A program made the translations under genes and the position numbers. The notes below the pieces were generated by a model. It was not told the DNA's origin. It was given only the letters and a program-made list of their open reading frames with translations, and did not search any database. From contig NZ_CP018221.1 of NCBI RefSeq assembly GCF_001890385.1, positions 1,413,501-1,477,500 of the forward strand: a DNA stretch of 64,000 bases. The letters are read 5' to 3'. Each line of letters starts with the position of its first letter. Positions within the stretch are counted from its first letter, which is position 1. This document shows, piece by piece, positions 56,019-63,886 of this stretch. Source of the stretch: Tardibacter chloracetimidivorans (GTDB taxonomy: Bacteria; Pseudomonadota; Alphaproteobacteria; Sphingomonadales; Sphingomonadaceae).

Positions 56019-57446
56019 ATGGCTGATATTCGCCCTTTCTGCATGCCCAAATGGGGCATCGAGATGACCGAGGGCACCGTCGCCGAATGGATGGTGGCCG
56101 AAGGCGAGGCGTTCCACAAGGGACAGACCATCTGCCTGATCGAAACCGCCAAGATCACCAATGACGTCGATGCCGAGTTCGACGCCGTGCTGGCGCGGAT
56201 CCTGGTGCCGGCTGGGAGCGATCCCGCGCCGGTGGGCGCGCTGATCGGCGTCTTCGCGGAGCCGGGCACCGACAGCGCGGCGATCGACGCCTTCATCGCG
56301 AACTTCAAGCCCGCCGACACGGCGGTTGCCGCCAAGGGCGCGGGCGAGAAGGCGAAGCCGGCCACCCCTGCGCCGGCACCCGCCGCTGCCACCCCGCGCA
56401 AGATCATCACCAACCGCCCGATCAGCCCCGAGGCGCTGAAGCTCGCAGAGCAGGCAGACGTCGACCTTGCCGGGATCGAGGGCTCGGGGCGCGGCGGCCG
56501 CATCACCTATCAGGATGTTGACCAGGCCCGCCGCCCCGCGGCGCGGGGCCCCTTACGCGGCACGGTTCCGGTCGAGCCCGAAAGCGCGGTCTTCGCCTCC
56601 CCGCTCGCCCGGCGGATCGCGGCGCTGCACGGCGTCGACCTCGCCGGTCTCAGCGGAACCGGCGCGCGGGGCCGCATTTCCAAGGCCGACGTGCTGGCGC
56701 TGGTACCCGCCCCTGCCCCGGCCGCTGGCGGCGCTATCGCGGCTCCGTTCGTGCCGGTCGACAACCGCCCGACGGTCGTGCCTTTCGACCGCATTCGGAA
56801 GGTCGTGGCGCAGCGGCTGACCGAAGCCAAGCAGCAGATCCCGCATGTCTACCTGAGGGTCAGCGCGCGCGCCGACGAACTGGCGGCCATGCGCAAGACC
56901 GCCAATCTGATCCTCGGCTGCAAGGCCTCGATCAACGACTATGTCATCAAGGCGGCGGCCATGGCTCTCGCCCGCCATCCCGACGTCAATGTGCAGGTGC
57001 ATGGGCAGGAGATCCATCGCTTCCCCCATGCCGACATCGCCATCGCCGTCGCCAGCCCCAAGGGGCTGGTAACCCCCATCGTCCGCCAGGCGGACCGCAT
57101 GCGCATCGACCAGATCGCCGGGGCCACGCGCGCGCTGATCGACAAGGCGGCGGCCGGGCGTCTGGGCTTTGAGGATATGGATGGGGGCACCTTCTCCGTC
57201 TCCAACCTCGGCATGATGGAGATCGAGGACTTCGCCGCAATCATCAACCCTCCGCAGGGTGCGATCCTGGCCGTCGGCGGCATCACGCGTCAGCCGGTCG
57301 AGACCGCCGAGGGTGGCATCGCGTTCGAAAGCCGCATCGCTATGACGCTGTCGGTCGATCATCGCGCGATCGACGGCGCGGCGGGCGCCGCCTTCCTCGC
57401 CACACTGAAATCGCTGATCGAAGCACCCGAAGGCCTCTTCGCCTGA
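56019..57446 (+). CDS. acoC: Dihydrolipoamide acyltransferase E2 (AcoC-like)
   Basis: 475 residues: lipoyl domain (residues 1-78) with lipoylation lysine K45 in ETAKITNDV, the AcoC-type variant of ETDKA; an Ala/Pro linker; two peripheral-subunit-binding domains (ISPEALKLAEQADVDLAGIE at about 134 and SPLARRIAALHGVDLAGLSG at about 190), where one is usual in E2; and the catalytic domain ending SVDHRAIDGAAG with the active histidine. No E3 gene follows, so a shared dihydrolipoamide dehydrogenase encoded elsewhere must serve. Confidence 0.9.
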   Translation: MADIRPFCMPKWGIEMTEGTVAEWMVAEGEAFHKGQTICLIETAKITNDVDAEFDAVLARILVPAGSDPAPVGALIGVFAEPGTDSAAIDAFIANFKPADTAVAAKGAGEKAKPATPAPAPAAATPRKIITNRPISPEALKLAEQADVDLAGIEGSGRGGRITYQDVDQARRPAARGPLRGTVPVEPESAVFASPLARRIAALHGVDLAGLSGTGARGRISKADVLALVPAPAPAAGGAIAAPFVPVDNRPTVVPFDRIRKVVAQRLTEAKQQIPHVYLRVSARADELAAMRKTANLILGCKASINDYVIKAAAMALARHPDVNVQVHGQEIHRFPHADIAIAVASPKGLVTPIVRQADRMRIDQIAGATRALIDKAAAGRLGFEDMDGGTFSVSNLGMMEIEDFAAIINPPQGAILAVGGITRQPVETAEGGIAFESRIAMTLSVDHRAIDGAAGAAFLATLKSLIEAPEGLFA

Positions 57447-57459
57447 TCCGGAGACAAGA

Positions 57460-57999
57460 ATGATGACCACACTCGGCCCGATCAAGAAGCTCGCCCCGAT
57501 CGAGCAACTCGCCTATCTGCCGACCGACTTCGACGCAGCGCTTCGCTACTGGACCGAAACGGTCGGAGTCGGTCCCTTTTTCGTCATGGAGAATATCCGG
57601 CTGGGCGACATGAAATATCGCGGCCAGCCAACCGACGCCGTCTTCTCGCTTGCGATCGGCTATTGGGGCGATATCCAGATCGAGCTGATCCGCCCGGAGA
57701 ACGACGCGCCGTCGATCTACAATGGCGAATATGCCGTTACCGACCGCGTTCACCATGTCTGCCTGTTCGTGAACTCCATCGCCGAAGCGCGCACCGCCTG
57801 TGCGGAGGCGGGGGCCGAAATCCTGGTCGAGGGCAAGGTCGGCGAGGATGGCGAGGTCATCTATGTCGACGCAGGGGGCGGCCCGGGCCATATCATCGAA
57901 ATCCTGCAGCCAATGAGCGGCTCCGAAACGCTGTTCGCAATGATGCGCGACGCCGCAAGGGACTGGGACGGCACCGACCCGGTCCGTATCCTCGCCTGA
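57460..57999 (+). CDS. VOC-fold protein
   Basis: 179 residues. IEQLAYLPTDFDAALRYWTE, VGPFFVMENI, IQIELIRPEND, VHHVCLFVNSIAEARTACAE and GHIIEILQPM trace the fold; ends AARDWDGTDPVRILA. Paralogue of the protein at 43201. Last gene of the DUF35-to-VOC operon, 13 bp after E2, with GGAG six bases before ATG 57460. Epimerase or isomerase activity on a CoA ester is possible given the context. Confidence 0.78.
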   Translation: MMTTLGPIKKLAPIEQLAYLPTDFDAALRYWTETVGVGPFFVMENIRLGDMKYRGQPTDAVFSLAIGYWGDIQIELIRPENDAPSIYNGEYAVTDRVHHVCLFVNSIAEARTACAEAGAEILVEGKVGEDGEVIYVDAGGGPGHIIEILQPMSGSETLFAMMRDAARDWDGTDPVRILA

Positions 58000-58039
58000 G
58001 CCAGGCGAGCGATTCCTCCGCGTCGCGCAACGAAGTGCG

Positions 58040-59002
58040 TCAGGGGCGCATCAGCACCCGGCCGAAAGGATGCGCCTCGGCGACGTGGCGGTGCGCCGCC
58101 TGAACCTCCGACAGCGCAAAGCTGCGGTCGATCGGCATGACCAGCCGCCCCTCGGCCATGCGCCGGAGCAAGCTGTCGATCAGCCTGTGCGCGCGCGGCG
58201 TTGCCATGTCGCGCCCGAAGGAAATACCGAACACCGTCAGACTCTTGCGGATCAGGGGGAAGAAGCCGAAGCTCGGCAGAGCCCCGGCGGCGGCGCCGAC
58301 GACGGCATAGCGCGCCCGTGGTCGTGCGGCGTCGATCAGCGCCTCGACCGACTGGCCGCCCGCCATGTCGAGGATGATGTCGGCGCCCTTGCCGCCCGTG
58401 GTCTCGCGGCAGCGCGCGGCGATATCCTCGCTGCGGTGATCGATGCCATGGTGCATGCCGTAAGGTGCGATCCGCGCCAGCCGCTCGGCGCCGGACGCGG
58501 TGCCGATAACGGTCGCGCCCGCCTGAGCCGCCAGTTGCACGGCGGCCAGCCCGACGCCACCCGCCGCGCCCTGGACCAGCACGGTTTCGCCAGGCTTGAC
58601 CCTGCCGAACTCGAACAGGCAGTCGCTCGCCGTACCGAAAGCGACCGGGACGGTGGCGGCAAGATCGAGGTCGAGGCCGTCGGGCACCGCATAGGCATGA
58701 TGCTCGAGCACAGCGAACAGCTCGGCATGGCTGCCGTTCCAATTGAAGCCCACCACCCGATCGCCCGGCGCGAAGCGCGTGACCCTTTCGCCGATCGCCT
58801 CGACCCGCCCCGCGGCCTGATAGCCGGGGACGAACGGCACCTCCCGCGGAGGTGAAAACTGGCGGTTGAGGAGGTCGCCGCCCTCGATGCTGATCGCCTC
58901 GACGCGGATCAGGACGGTGTCGGGGCCGACCGCGGGGTCGGGCAGTTGGCCGACGCGCAGCACGTCCGGCCCGCCATTCTCCTCATACCAGGCAGCGCGC
59001 AT
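58040..59002 (-). CDS. Quinone oxidoreductase-like MDR protein
   Basis: 320 residues. MRAAWYEENGGPDVLRVGQL, VPGYQAAGRVEAIGERVTRF, NWNGSHAELFAV, QGAAGGVGLAAVQLAAQAGA (NADPH loop) and SFGFFPLIRKSLTVFGISFG match zinc-free quinone oxidoreductases of the zeta-crystallin group. It probably reduces a quinone or enone. Second gene after the MDR at 59035 on the same strand (32-bp gap). Confidence 0.83.
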   Translation of the reverse strand: MRAAWYEENGGPDVLRVGQLPDPAVGPDTVLIRVEAISIEGGDLLNRQFSPPREVPFVPGYQAAGRVEAIGERVTRFAPGDRVVGFNWNGSHAELFAVLEHHAYAVPDGLDLDLAATVPVAFGTASDCLFEFGRVKPGETVLVQGAAGGVGLAAVQLAAQAGATVIGTASGAERLARIAPYGMHHGIDHRSEDIAARCRETTGGKGADIILDMAGGQSVEALIDAARPRARYAVVGAAAGALPSFGFFPLIRKSLTVFGISFGRDMATPRAHRLIDSLLRRMAEGRLVMPIDRSFALSEVQAAHRHVAEAHPFGRVLMRP

Positions 59003-59034
59003 GACTCAGTATCTCCACGTGGTCGGCGACCGCA

Positions 59035-60078
59035 CTATGCACCACGATCGGCGAGTGTGCTCACGCGATCGTCCACCCGTACCAGCGTCTTACCCATGGT
59101 CTCGCCCGACATCAGGCGGATGAACGCCGCCGGGGCGCTCCCGATGCCGGTTGACACATTCTCGGTCGCGACCAGTTGCCCGGACCGCACCCATTCGCCA
59201 AGCGCATCCTCCGCCTCATGCACCATGTCGCCCGCCTCATAGGCCAGGAAACCGCGCATGGTGATCCGGTTGACCAGCACCTGCCAGATGTTGCGCAGTC
59301 GATAGGGCTCGGACTGATTGTTGTAATTGGCGATCATGCCGCACACCGGAATGCGTCCGAACGCCTTCATGCGCGGCAGCACGGCATCGAGCGTCGCGCC
59401 GCCCACATTGTCGAAATACAGGTCGATTCCTTCCGGGAAATGCCGGTCGATCGCCGCCCCCAGATCATCGACGGCGCGGTAGTTGATGGCAGCGTCGAAG
59501 CCGAGCAGATCGGTGACGATGCGCGCCTTGTCTTCCGAGCCGACCGTGCCGACGACGCGGCAGCCCGACAGCCGGGCGACCTGGCCCGCGACGCTGCCGA
59601 CGGCCCCGGCGGCGGCGCTGACCAGCACCTCATCGCCCGCGCGCAGCTCGCCATAGCGCTTCAGCCCCACATAGGCGGTGATCCCCGACCAGCCGACCGC
59701 GCCCATATAGACCGTCAGCGGCAGATCATCGGCGACACGCACATTCTCGAAGGCGACGCCGCCGGGATCGAGGACGGAATAGCGCTCCCAACCGGCGAAG
59801 CCGCGACCGAAATCCCCCTCGCGGAAATCGGGATGGCGGGATTTGACGACCCGCCCCAGAACCATGGCTGGGATGAGGCCGCCGATGGGCACGGGCGGCA
59901 TATAGCTCTTTACGTCATCCATCATGCCGCGCACCGCCGGATCGATCGCGAAAACCAGATTCTCCAGCAGGACCTGCCCGTCCGCCAGTTCGGGAACGGG
60001 CGCTTCGTCGGTTCGGAAATTCTCCGGGACCGGGACGCCCTGGGGGCGCGACGACAAGACAATCCGCTGGTTGATCAT
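59035..60078 (-). CDS. MDR-family NADP-dependent oxidoreductase (LTB4DH/CurA-like)
   Basis: 347 residues, start ATG 60078. NQRIVLSSRPQGVPVPENFR, AIDPAVRGMMDDVKSYMPPV, SAAAGAVGSVAGQVARLSGC (NADP loop), LYFDNVGGATLDAVLPRMKA, YRLRNIWQVLVNRITMRGFL. Paralogue of 24691-25704 and 19557-20567. Enone/alkenal reductase activity is likely. It is the last catabolic gene before the IS110-type element. Confidence 0.84.
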   Translation of the reverse strand: MINQRIVLSSRPQGVPVPENFRTDEAPVPELADGQVLLENLVFAIDPAVRGMMDDVKSYMPPVPIGGLIPAMVLGRVVKSRHPDFREGDFGRGFAGWERYSVLDPGGVAFENVRVADDLPLTVYMGAVGWSGITAYVGLKRYGELRAGDEVLVSAAAGAVGSVAGQVARLSGCRVVGTVGSEDKARIVTDLLGFDAAINYRAVDDLGAAIDRHFPEGIDLYFDNVGGATLDAVLPRMKAFGRIPVCGMIANYNNQSEPYRLRNIWQVLVNRITMRGFLAYEAGDMVHEAEDALGEWVRSGQLVATENVSTGIGSAPAAFIRLMSGETMGKTLVRVDDRVSTLADRGA

Positions 60079-60313
60079 GACCCTCTCGCCCGCTTTTGTT
60101 CCATGAGGCGCATCACGGCGCCAAAGCCGGGATATAGCAGCCACAGAGTCAACGTGACTGACATATTGGCCAGTAAGCATGAGCCTGTGCGGAGACAAGC
60201 GAGCGGAAGCGACAGCAAGCGATCATGTTAACCCCATGACGGCGCTATCGCCATGGGCCACCCGAGCATATCAGGTCCGACAACGTCCTAGGTCGGGAAG
60301 CAGCGGCGGAAAA
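60079..60313. other. Non-coding spacer left of the IS110-type element
   Basis: 235 bp without a supportable gene. It should contain the promoter of the 60078-58040 pair. No repeat, RNA or ORF of note was found; one side is the boundary of the mobile element. Confidence 0.4.
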
Positions 60314-60328
60314 CGGCCAGCAGGTCTC

Positions 60329-60497
60329 GTTGCGCCGATCATGATCAGCGCTGATGTCGTTCTGATCCAGATGGCTTCCATCGTCAAGGAATGCGCTCTC
60401 GGCCATAGCAAACACAGGATCCAGCGGCCGCATCGGTCGTGGTCCTCACCGTCCTTAAAATGAGATGCGGATGCCAGATGGAAGGCCCGAACATTAT
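60329..60497 (-). ncRNA. Candidate bridge/seek RNA region of the IS110-type element
   Basis: This 169-bp non-coding segment lies between the transposase stop and the inverted repeat, on the transposase strand, where IS1111-type elements encode their guide RNA. It is conspicuously longer than the other end (45 bp). The RNA and its loops were not derived; support is positional. Confidence 0.45.
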
Positions 60498-61790
60498 CTA
60501 CAGGGTCGCCGCAGCGCCCTCACGGCACGACAGAGAGGGGTCCTTCCATCTGGTGTCCGCCCGTTCGACGAACGGACGGTACTCGGCTCCCGTCTTGATG
60601 ACGGCATGCGCGACGCGCGCCATCTTGGCGGTGAGTGCGGTCATCGCCTTGCGGCGGCGATCAGGGTCGTTGCCGTGTCCGGCCACATAGCGACCAAGCT
60701 TGTCGCGGAAACTGTTGTCGCGTTGGCGGATGGCAACCTGGGTAGCCATCCAGAAGGTGCGCCGTAGCCGGGCATTACCGTACTTCGAGAGCTTGGTACG
60801 CCCACGAAAGGTGCCTGACTGGCAGGTCGCAAGATCAAGCCCGCAGAACTTGAGGAACTGGCGATGGTGGGCAAACCGGCGAAGGTCGCCGGCCTCGGCG
60901 AGGATGGTCAGCGCGTTGATCGGCCCGATCCCGGGGATCATGCGCAGGAGCTGGTAATCGCGGTTGTCGCTGAGCAAAGCATGGGCAGTTCGCTCGATCT
61001 CGTCGCGTTGCCGGATCAGGCTGCGGGCCTGAGCGATGACCATACGGAACATGGCGATCGCGATGGAATCCTCATCGACCGGGAGCGCCACCGAGGCGCA
61101 GGCCGTCTCGTAAATATCGTTGAGCAGCCGGGCCTTGGACACCTTGCGGCCGACCAGGCCCCATGCCTCGCGCGTGAAGGCCTCCTTGCCGAGCGTGATC
61201 ATGCTGGCCGGGGTCGGGAACCGCTCGAGCAGGGCCAGGAACCAGTCGGACCGGCTGTTGCCGGCGAAACGTTCGATCTCCGGAAAGTACAGCGGCAGGT
61301 AGTGCGTCAGGAGGCGATGCCACGTCTGGGTCTTGGCCTTGGAGATCGCCTCGTGCGTCTTTGACATCTCCTGCAGATCGTTGATGCCGGCGGCGAGTGG
61401 ATCGACGTAGCGTTGGGTGGCACCGATCCGCAGCATGTGCAGGATTACCTGCGCATCCTTGGAATCGTTCTTGTCCCAGCCATTGTGCAGCGCCTCGCGG
61501 GTGCGGGCCAGGGCAACCGACGAAATCAGCCGCAGCTCGAAACCCGCCGAGAGCAAGCGATGCGCTAGGGTGCGGTGGTAGTTGCCGGTGGCCTCGAAGC
61601 CGACGATCACGGGACGAGCGACATCCCCGAGCTCCGAGGCGAGACGATCATAGTCCGCCTTGGTCGCCATCACCGTCATCCGCCGCCGGCGCCCACCTTC
61701 GGGGCGCTCGATCAGCACCTCCTGGCGGTGCTTGGACATATCGATGGCTACCAGCACGGCGTCGGCGGGAGTAGAGGTACGCTTGGTCAT
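60498..61790 (-). CDS. IS110-family DEDD transposase
   Basis: 430 residues, start ATG 61790. The RuvC-like DEDD domain shows VAIDMSKHRQEVLI, VGFEATGNYHR and WDKNDSKDAQVILH; the C-terminal Transposase_20 domain shows LRMIPGIGPINALTILAEAG and LDLATCQSGTFRGRTKLSKY, with the conserved serine in CQSG. Full length and intact. The family is guided by a non-coding RNA made from the element's own end. Confidence 0.92.
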   Translation of the reverse strand: MTKRTSTPADAVLVAIDMSKHRQEVLIERPEGGRRRRMTVMATKADYDRLASELGDVARPVIVGFEATGNYHRTLAHRLLSAGFELRLISSVALARTREALHNGWDKNDSKDAQVILHMLRIGATQRYVDPLAAGINDLQEMSKTHEAISKAKTQTWHRLLTHYLPLYFPEIERFAGNSRSDWFLALLERFPTPASMITLGKEAFTREAWGLVGRKVSKARLLNDIYETACASVALPVDEDSIAIAMFRMVIAQARSLIRQRDEIERTAHALLSDNRDYQLLRMIPGIGPINALTILAEAGDLRRFAHHRQFLKFCGLDLATCQSGTFRGRTKLSKYGNARLRRTFWMATQVAIRQRDNSFRDKLGRYVAGHGNDPDRRRKAMTALTAKMARVAHAVIKTGAEYRPFVERADTRWKDPSLSCREGAAATL

Positions 61791-61857
61791 GGTCGGTCCG
61801 TCTCCAAAGTGTTGAGTCGACAACTTCACTTTTAGAGACCTGCTGGCCGGTCATGAC

Positions 61858-61932
61858 CGCCTTGATGAAGGCGGCGGGCGCTACGCACCCTTGCCTTCAT
61901 CAAGGCGAAGCGGCCCTTCGAGGGCCCGCTTC
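61858..61932. repeat. Two tandem hairpins at the right flank of the IS110-type element
   Basis: The first is a perfect 15-bp inverted repeat, CGCCTTGATGAAGGC (61858-61872) and GCCTTCATCAAGGCG (61893-61907), with a 20-base loop. The second is a near-perfect palindrome, from GAAGCGGCCC (61907 on) to its mirror ending at 61932. They begin nine bases outside the element's inverted repeat and may be its target, or part of the older IS3 element beside it. Confidence 0.6.
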
Positions 61933-61935
61933 CCA

Positions 61936-62040
61936 ATGTGCTACGGTCCGGAGTTCGTCGCCCATGCAGTGCGCGAATGGCTCGGGCGGGTCGGCGTCAC
62001 GAACCTTTATATCGAGCCCGGCAGCCCATGGTGCTGCCGG
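61936..62040 (+). pseudogene. IS3-family transposase (OrfB) fragment
   Basis: An open stretch reading GPEFVAHAVREWLGRVGVTN then LYIEPGSPW is the integrase-core segment (NGPEFV...IEPGSPWENG) of IS3-family OrfB. The upstream DNG and downstream ENGxxESFN parts are absent: the frame runs into unrelated sequence after PGSPW. A relic, non-functional. Confidence 0.7.
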
Positions 62041-62161
62041 TCCTCGCCAGCGTCGGGGTTCGACGCGGCCAGCGGGAAAATCCGGCTCACGGGGCTGCGC
62101 GATCAGAGTGGCACAGGCTCGACCGTTAAGGCCGGGAGGCGGCCGCCAATGGCGAATGGCA

Positions 62162-62187
62162 GTTCGATCTTGGCTCGGGCCTCCACC
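62162..62187 (+). repeat. Right att-like repeat (copy of tRNA-Cys 3' end)
   Basis: GTTCGAT, three differing bases, then GGCTCGGGCCTCCACC: 23 of 26 positions equal to 12485-12510, same strand. The sequence upstream does not form a full cloverleaf, so it is not a second tRNA gene. Candidate right junction of an island integrated at tRNA-Cys. Confidence 0.5.
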
Positions 62188-62241
62188 CAACCAGCTGCAG
62201 CCAACTCGACAGTTCACGACTGATGGCGGTCACTACCCAAT

Positions 62242-62265
62242 AAAAAAGGGCCCCGTAGGGCCCTT
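62242..62265 (-). terminator. Intrinsic terminator after the CsbD-like gene
   Basis: Stem AAGGGCCC (62246-62253) and GGGCCCTT (62258-62265) with a CGTA loop; read on the minus strand it is followed by a T-run (TTTTTTATT). It lies 27 bp past the stop of the CsbD-like gene. Confidence 0.85.
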
Positions 62266-62291
62266 CCGCTTGTTCGGCGCAATCACGGGTT

Positions 62292-62474
62292 TCACACCTT
62301 GTCGCCCAATGCGCCCTTTACCTTGCCTTTCAGGTTCTGCGCCTCGCCCTTGCGTTCCTGCGCCGCGCCTTCAGCGGTCACATCGGGCCGGCCGGCGGCC
62401 TTTCCCGCCGCCTGTTTCGCATTGCCCGCCGCTTCATTGGCCAGGCCCTTCGCCTTGTCCTTCAGTTCACCCAT
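62292..62474 (-). CDS. CsbD-like stress protein
   Basis: 60 residues from ATG 62474 (MGELKDKAKGLANEAAGNAK), eight bases after GGAG; an upstream in-frame GTG at 62483 is less likely. Lys/Ala/Gly-rich repeats of the CsbD family (AxGKAxGRPDVxAEGxxQ, GKVKGALGDKV). CsbD proteins are small general-stress proteins of unknown mechanism. Followed by its own terminator. Confidence 0.85.
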   Translation of the reverse strand: MGELKDKAKGLANEAAGNAKQAAGKAAGRPDVTAEGAAQERKGEAQNLKGKVKGALGDKV

Positions 62475-62710
62475 GTCGTCCACTCCTTCTGGAGGCAGAC
62501 CAGGACGATTATCGCCCCGGCTTCACATGAGACTAGAGACGCCTGGGACACGAGGTTGGTTCCGGCCGCCCGTTTGGGCCAAGCCCACGGGGCATTCAAA
62601 CCATGCACTGCGCATTTCGCCGCATGGCCCGTCCCATTCCGGAACGCCGACCTCGTTCCGTTGTTCAATCAGCATGAGCGGGCAACGGAATTGCGAGACG
62701 GAGAAGGCCG
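62475..62710. other. Spacer, no gene seen
   Basis: 236 bp between the minus-strand CsbD-like gene and the plus-strand gene at 62711. It should hold both promoters. A GAGACGGAGAAGG ribosome site precedes 62711. Nothing else stands out. Confidence 0.4.
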
Positions 62711-63133
62711 ATGGCAGACGAACGGTACGAACAAAGGCAGCGCAGCCCTGAAAGCGGCCAGCGCAGCCGCCAGAACTCCATATTCGACGATGCGTCCGGA
62801 ATGGAGCGGGACGAGGGCCGCAGGTCTTTCGCCCGCAGCGAGGCCCGGACGGGTTCTTGGTTCGGACATGAGGACGACGACACAGGCGACGACCAGGGCG
62901 AGGACGGCCATTATCGCCGCTGGCGCGACAGCCAGATCGAGCAGTTGGACCGCGACTATGACGAATACCGCAGGGAGCGCCAGCAGCAGTTCCAGTCCGA
63001 TTTCGACAGCTGGCGTCAGAACCGCCGGCAGCAGGCGCAGGGGCAGGAACGGCAGCAACCGTTGTCGGCCCCCAAAGAGCGGCAGGCGGCGACATCGATC
63101 GGCGGCAGCTCCACCAGCAGCGGCAAGGCCTGA
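62711..63133 (+). CDS. Hypothetical hydrophilic, low-complexity protein
   Basis: 140 residues with no signal peptide or membrane segment. Rich in Arg, Gln, Ser, Asp and Glu. It has SRQNSIFDDASGMERDEGRR and GSWFGHEDDD near the N-terminus and HYRRWRDSQIEQLDRDYDEY with RRERQQQFQSDFDSWRQNRR in the middle, a predicted charged helix. The mid-part recurs in hypothetical proteins of sphingomonads beside PRC-barrel genes. Probably stress-related by neighbourhood; no function assignable. Confidence 0.7.
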   Translation: MADERYEQRQRSPESGQRSRQNSIFDDASGMERDEGRRSFARSEARTGSWFGHEDDDTGDDQGEDGHYRRWRDSQIEQLDRDYDEYRRERQQQFQSDFDSWRQNRRQQAQGQERQQPLSAPKERQAATSIGGSSTSSGKA

Positions 63134-63172
63134 CCGACCCAACGACCCATCATCAAAGAGGAGGCCTGACCA

Positions 63173-63748
63173 ATGGGCTATTATGATCGTGACGACGACA
63201 GCTACACCCGGACGCGGGACTCATCCGAGCGTTCGTCGAACTGGCGGAACGAAAGCATCTTCGGCCGCAGCAACAGACGCGATGACGATGGCGACTGGCG
63301 GACGCGGCGCTCCACACGCGGCAGCTCTGGCAATCGGAATTACCAGAGCCGGGACAGCGGCGACGAGGGCTATGGTCCCGACGACGATCGCGACGACCTG
63401 CCGAGGAACGAGACCAACCATCTGATCGCATCGAATAAGGTGGAAGGCACTGCCGTTTATGGCAGGGACGGCGAACGCCTGGGCCACATCTACAACTTCA
63501 TGGTCGACAAGGTGAGCGGCCATGTCGAATATGCAGTCATGGCCTATGGTGGGTTCCTGCGCATGGGCGAGCGCTATTTCCCCCTGCCGTGGCAGACGCT
63601 TGATTATGACACGCGCAGAGGCGGCTACCGGATCGACATGACCGAGCGGGATCTGGAGCGCGCGCCCAGCTTCGACAGGAACAGCGAGCCGTCGTTCAAC
63701 CGCCGCTATGGAAGCCGCGTCTACAGCTATTATGGCCTGAGCTACTGA
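63173..63748 (+). CDS. PRC-barrel domain protein with disordered N-terminus
   Basis: 191 residues. Residues 1-80 are Asp/Arg/Ser/Asn-rich and low in complexity. The PRC-barrel follows (about 82-165): NHLIASNKVEGTAVYGRDGE, LGHIYNFMVDKVSGHVEYAV, YFPLPWQTLDYDTRRGGYRI. The last residues (NRRYGSRVYSYYGLSY) are Tyr-rich. PRC-barrel proteins act in photosynthetic reaction-centre assembly, RNA processing and stress; this type is common in sphingomonads without known role. 39 bp after the previous gene and likely cotranscribed. Confidence 0.82.
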   Translation: MGYYDRDDDSYTRTRDSSERSSNWRNESIFGRSNRRDDDGDWRTRRSTRGSSGNRNYQSRDSGDEGYGPDDDRDDLPRNETNHLIASNKVEGTAVYGRDGERLGHIYNFMVDKVSGHVEYAVMAYGGFLRMGERYFPLPWQTLDYDTRRGGYRIDMTERDLERAPSFDRNSEPSFNRRYGSRVYSYYGLSY

Positions 63749-63886
63749 CCGGAGGCGCAGGCCCGCCAGCGGGGGCCGCACGCCTTCGATTCACCGCAAA
63801 GCTGTTGTGCGGCGACCGGGCTGCCGTCATCCTCGATATCGGGCTGGCGGCAGCTTCGTGCTGCGCAAAAGAGAGCGGAGTTTTGG

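Larger units (their letters stand above)
60314..61849 (-). mobile_element. IS110/IS1111-type insertion sequence (about 1.5 kb)
   Basis: A perfect 15-bp inverted repeat, CGGCCAGCAGGTCTC at 60314-60328 and its complement at 61835-61849, brackets one DEDD transposase gene. The gene begins 45 bp from the right repeat and ends 170 bp from the left one. Inverted repeats with the longer non-coding part downstream of the transposase fit the IS1111 subgroup. No flanking target duplication is evident, as expected. Exact tips may lie a few bases outside the repeats. Confidence 0.78.

Noticed and set aside
62090-62187. A second tRNA gene at the right repeat
   Set aside because: Only the T-loop and acceptor 3' side match tRNA-Cys; no matching acceptor 5' strand, D arm or anticodon arm can be drawn.
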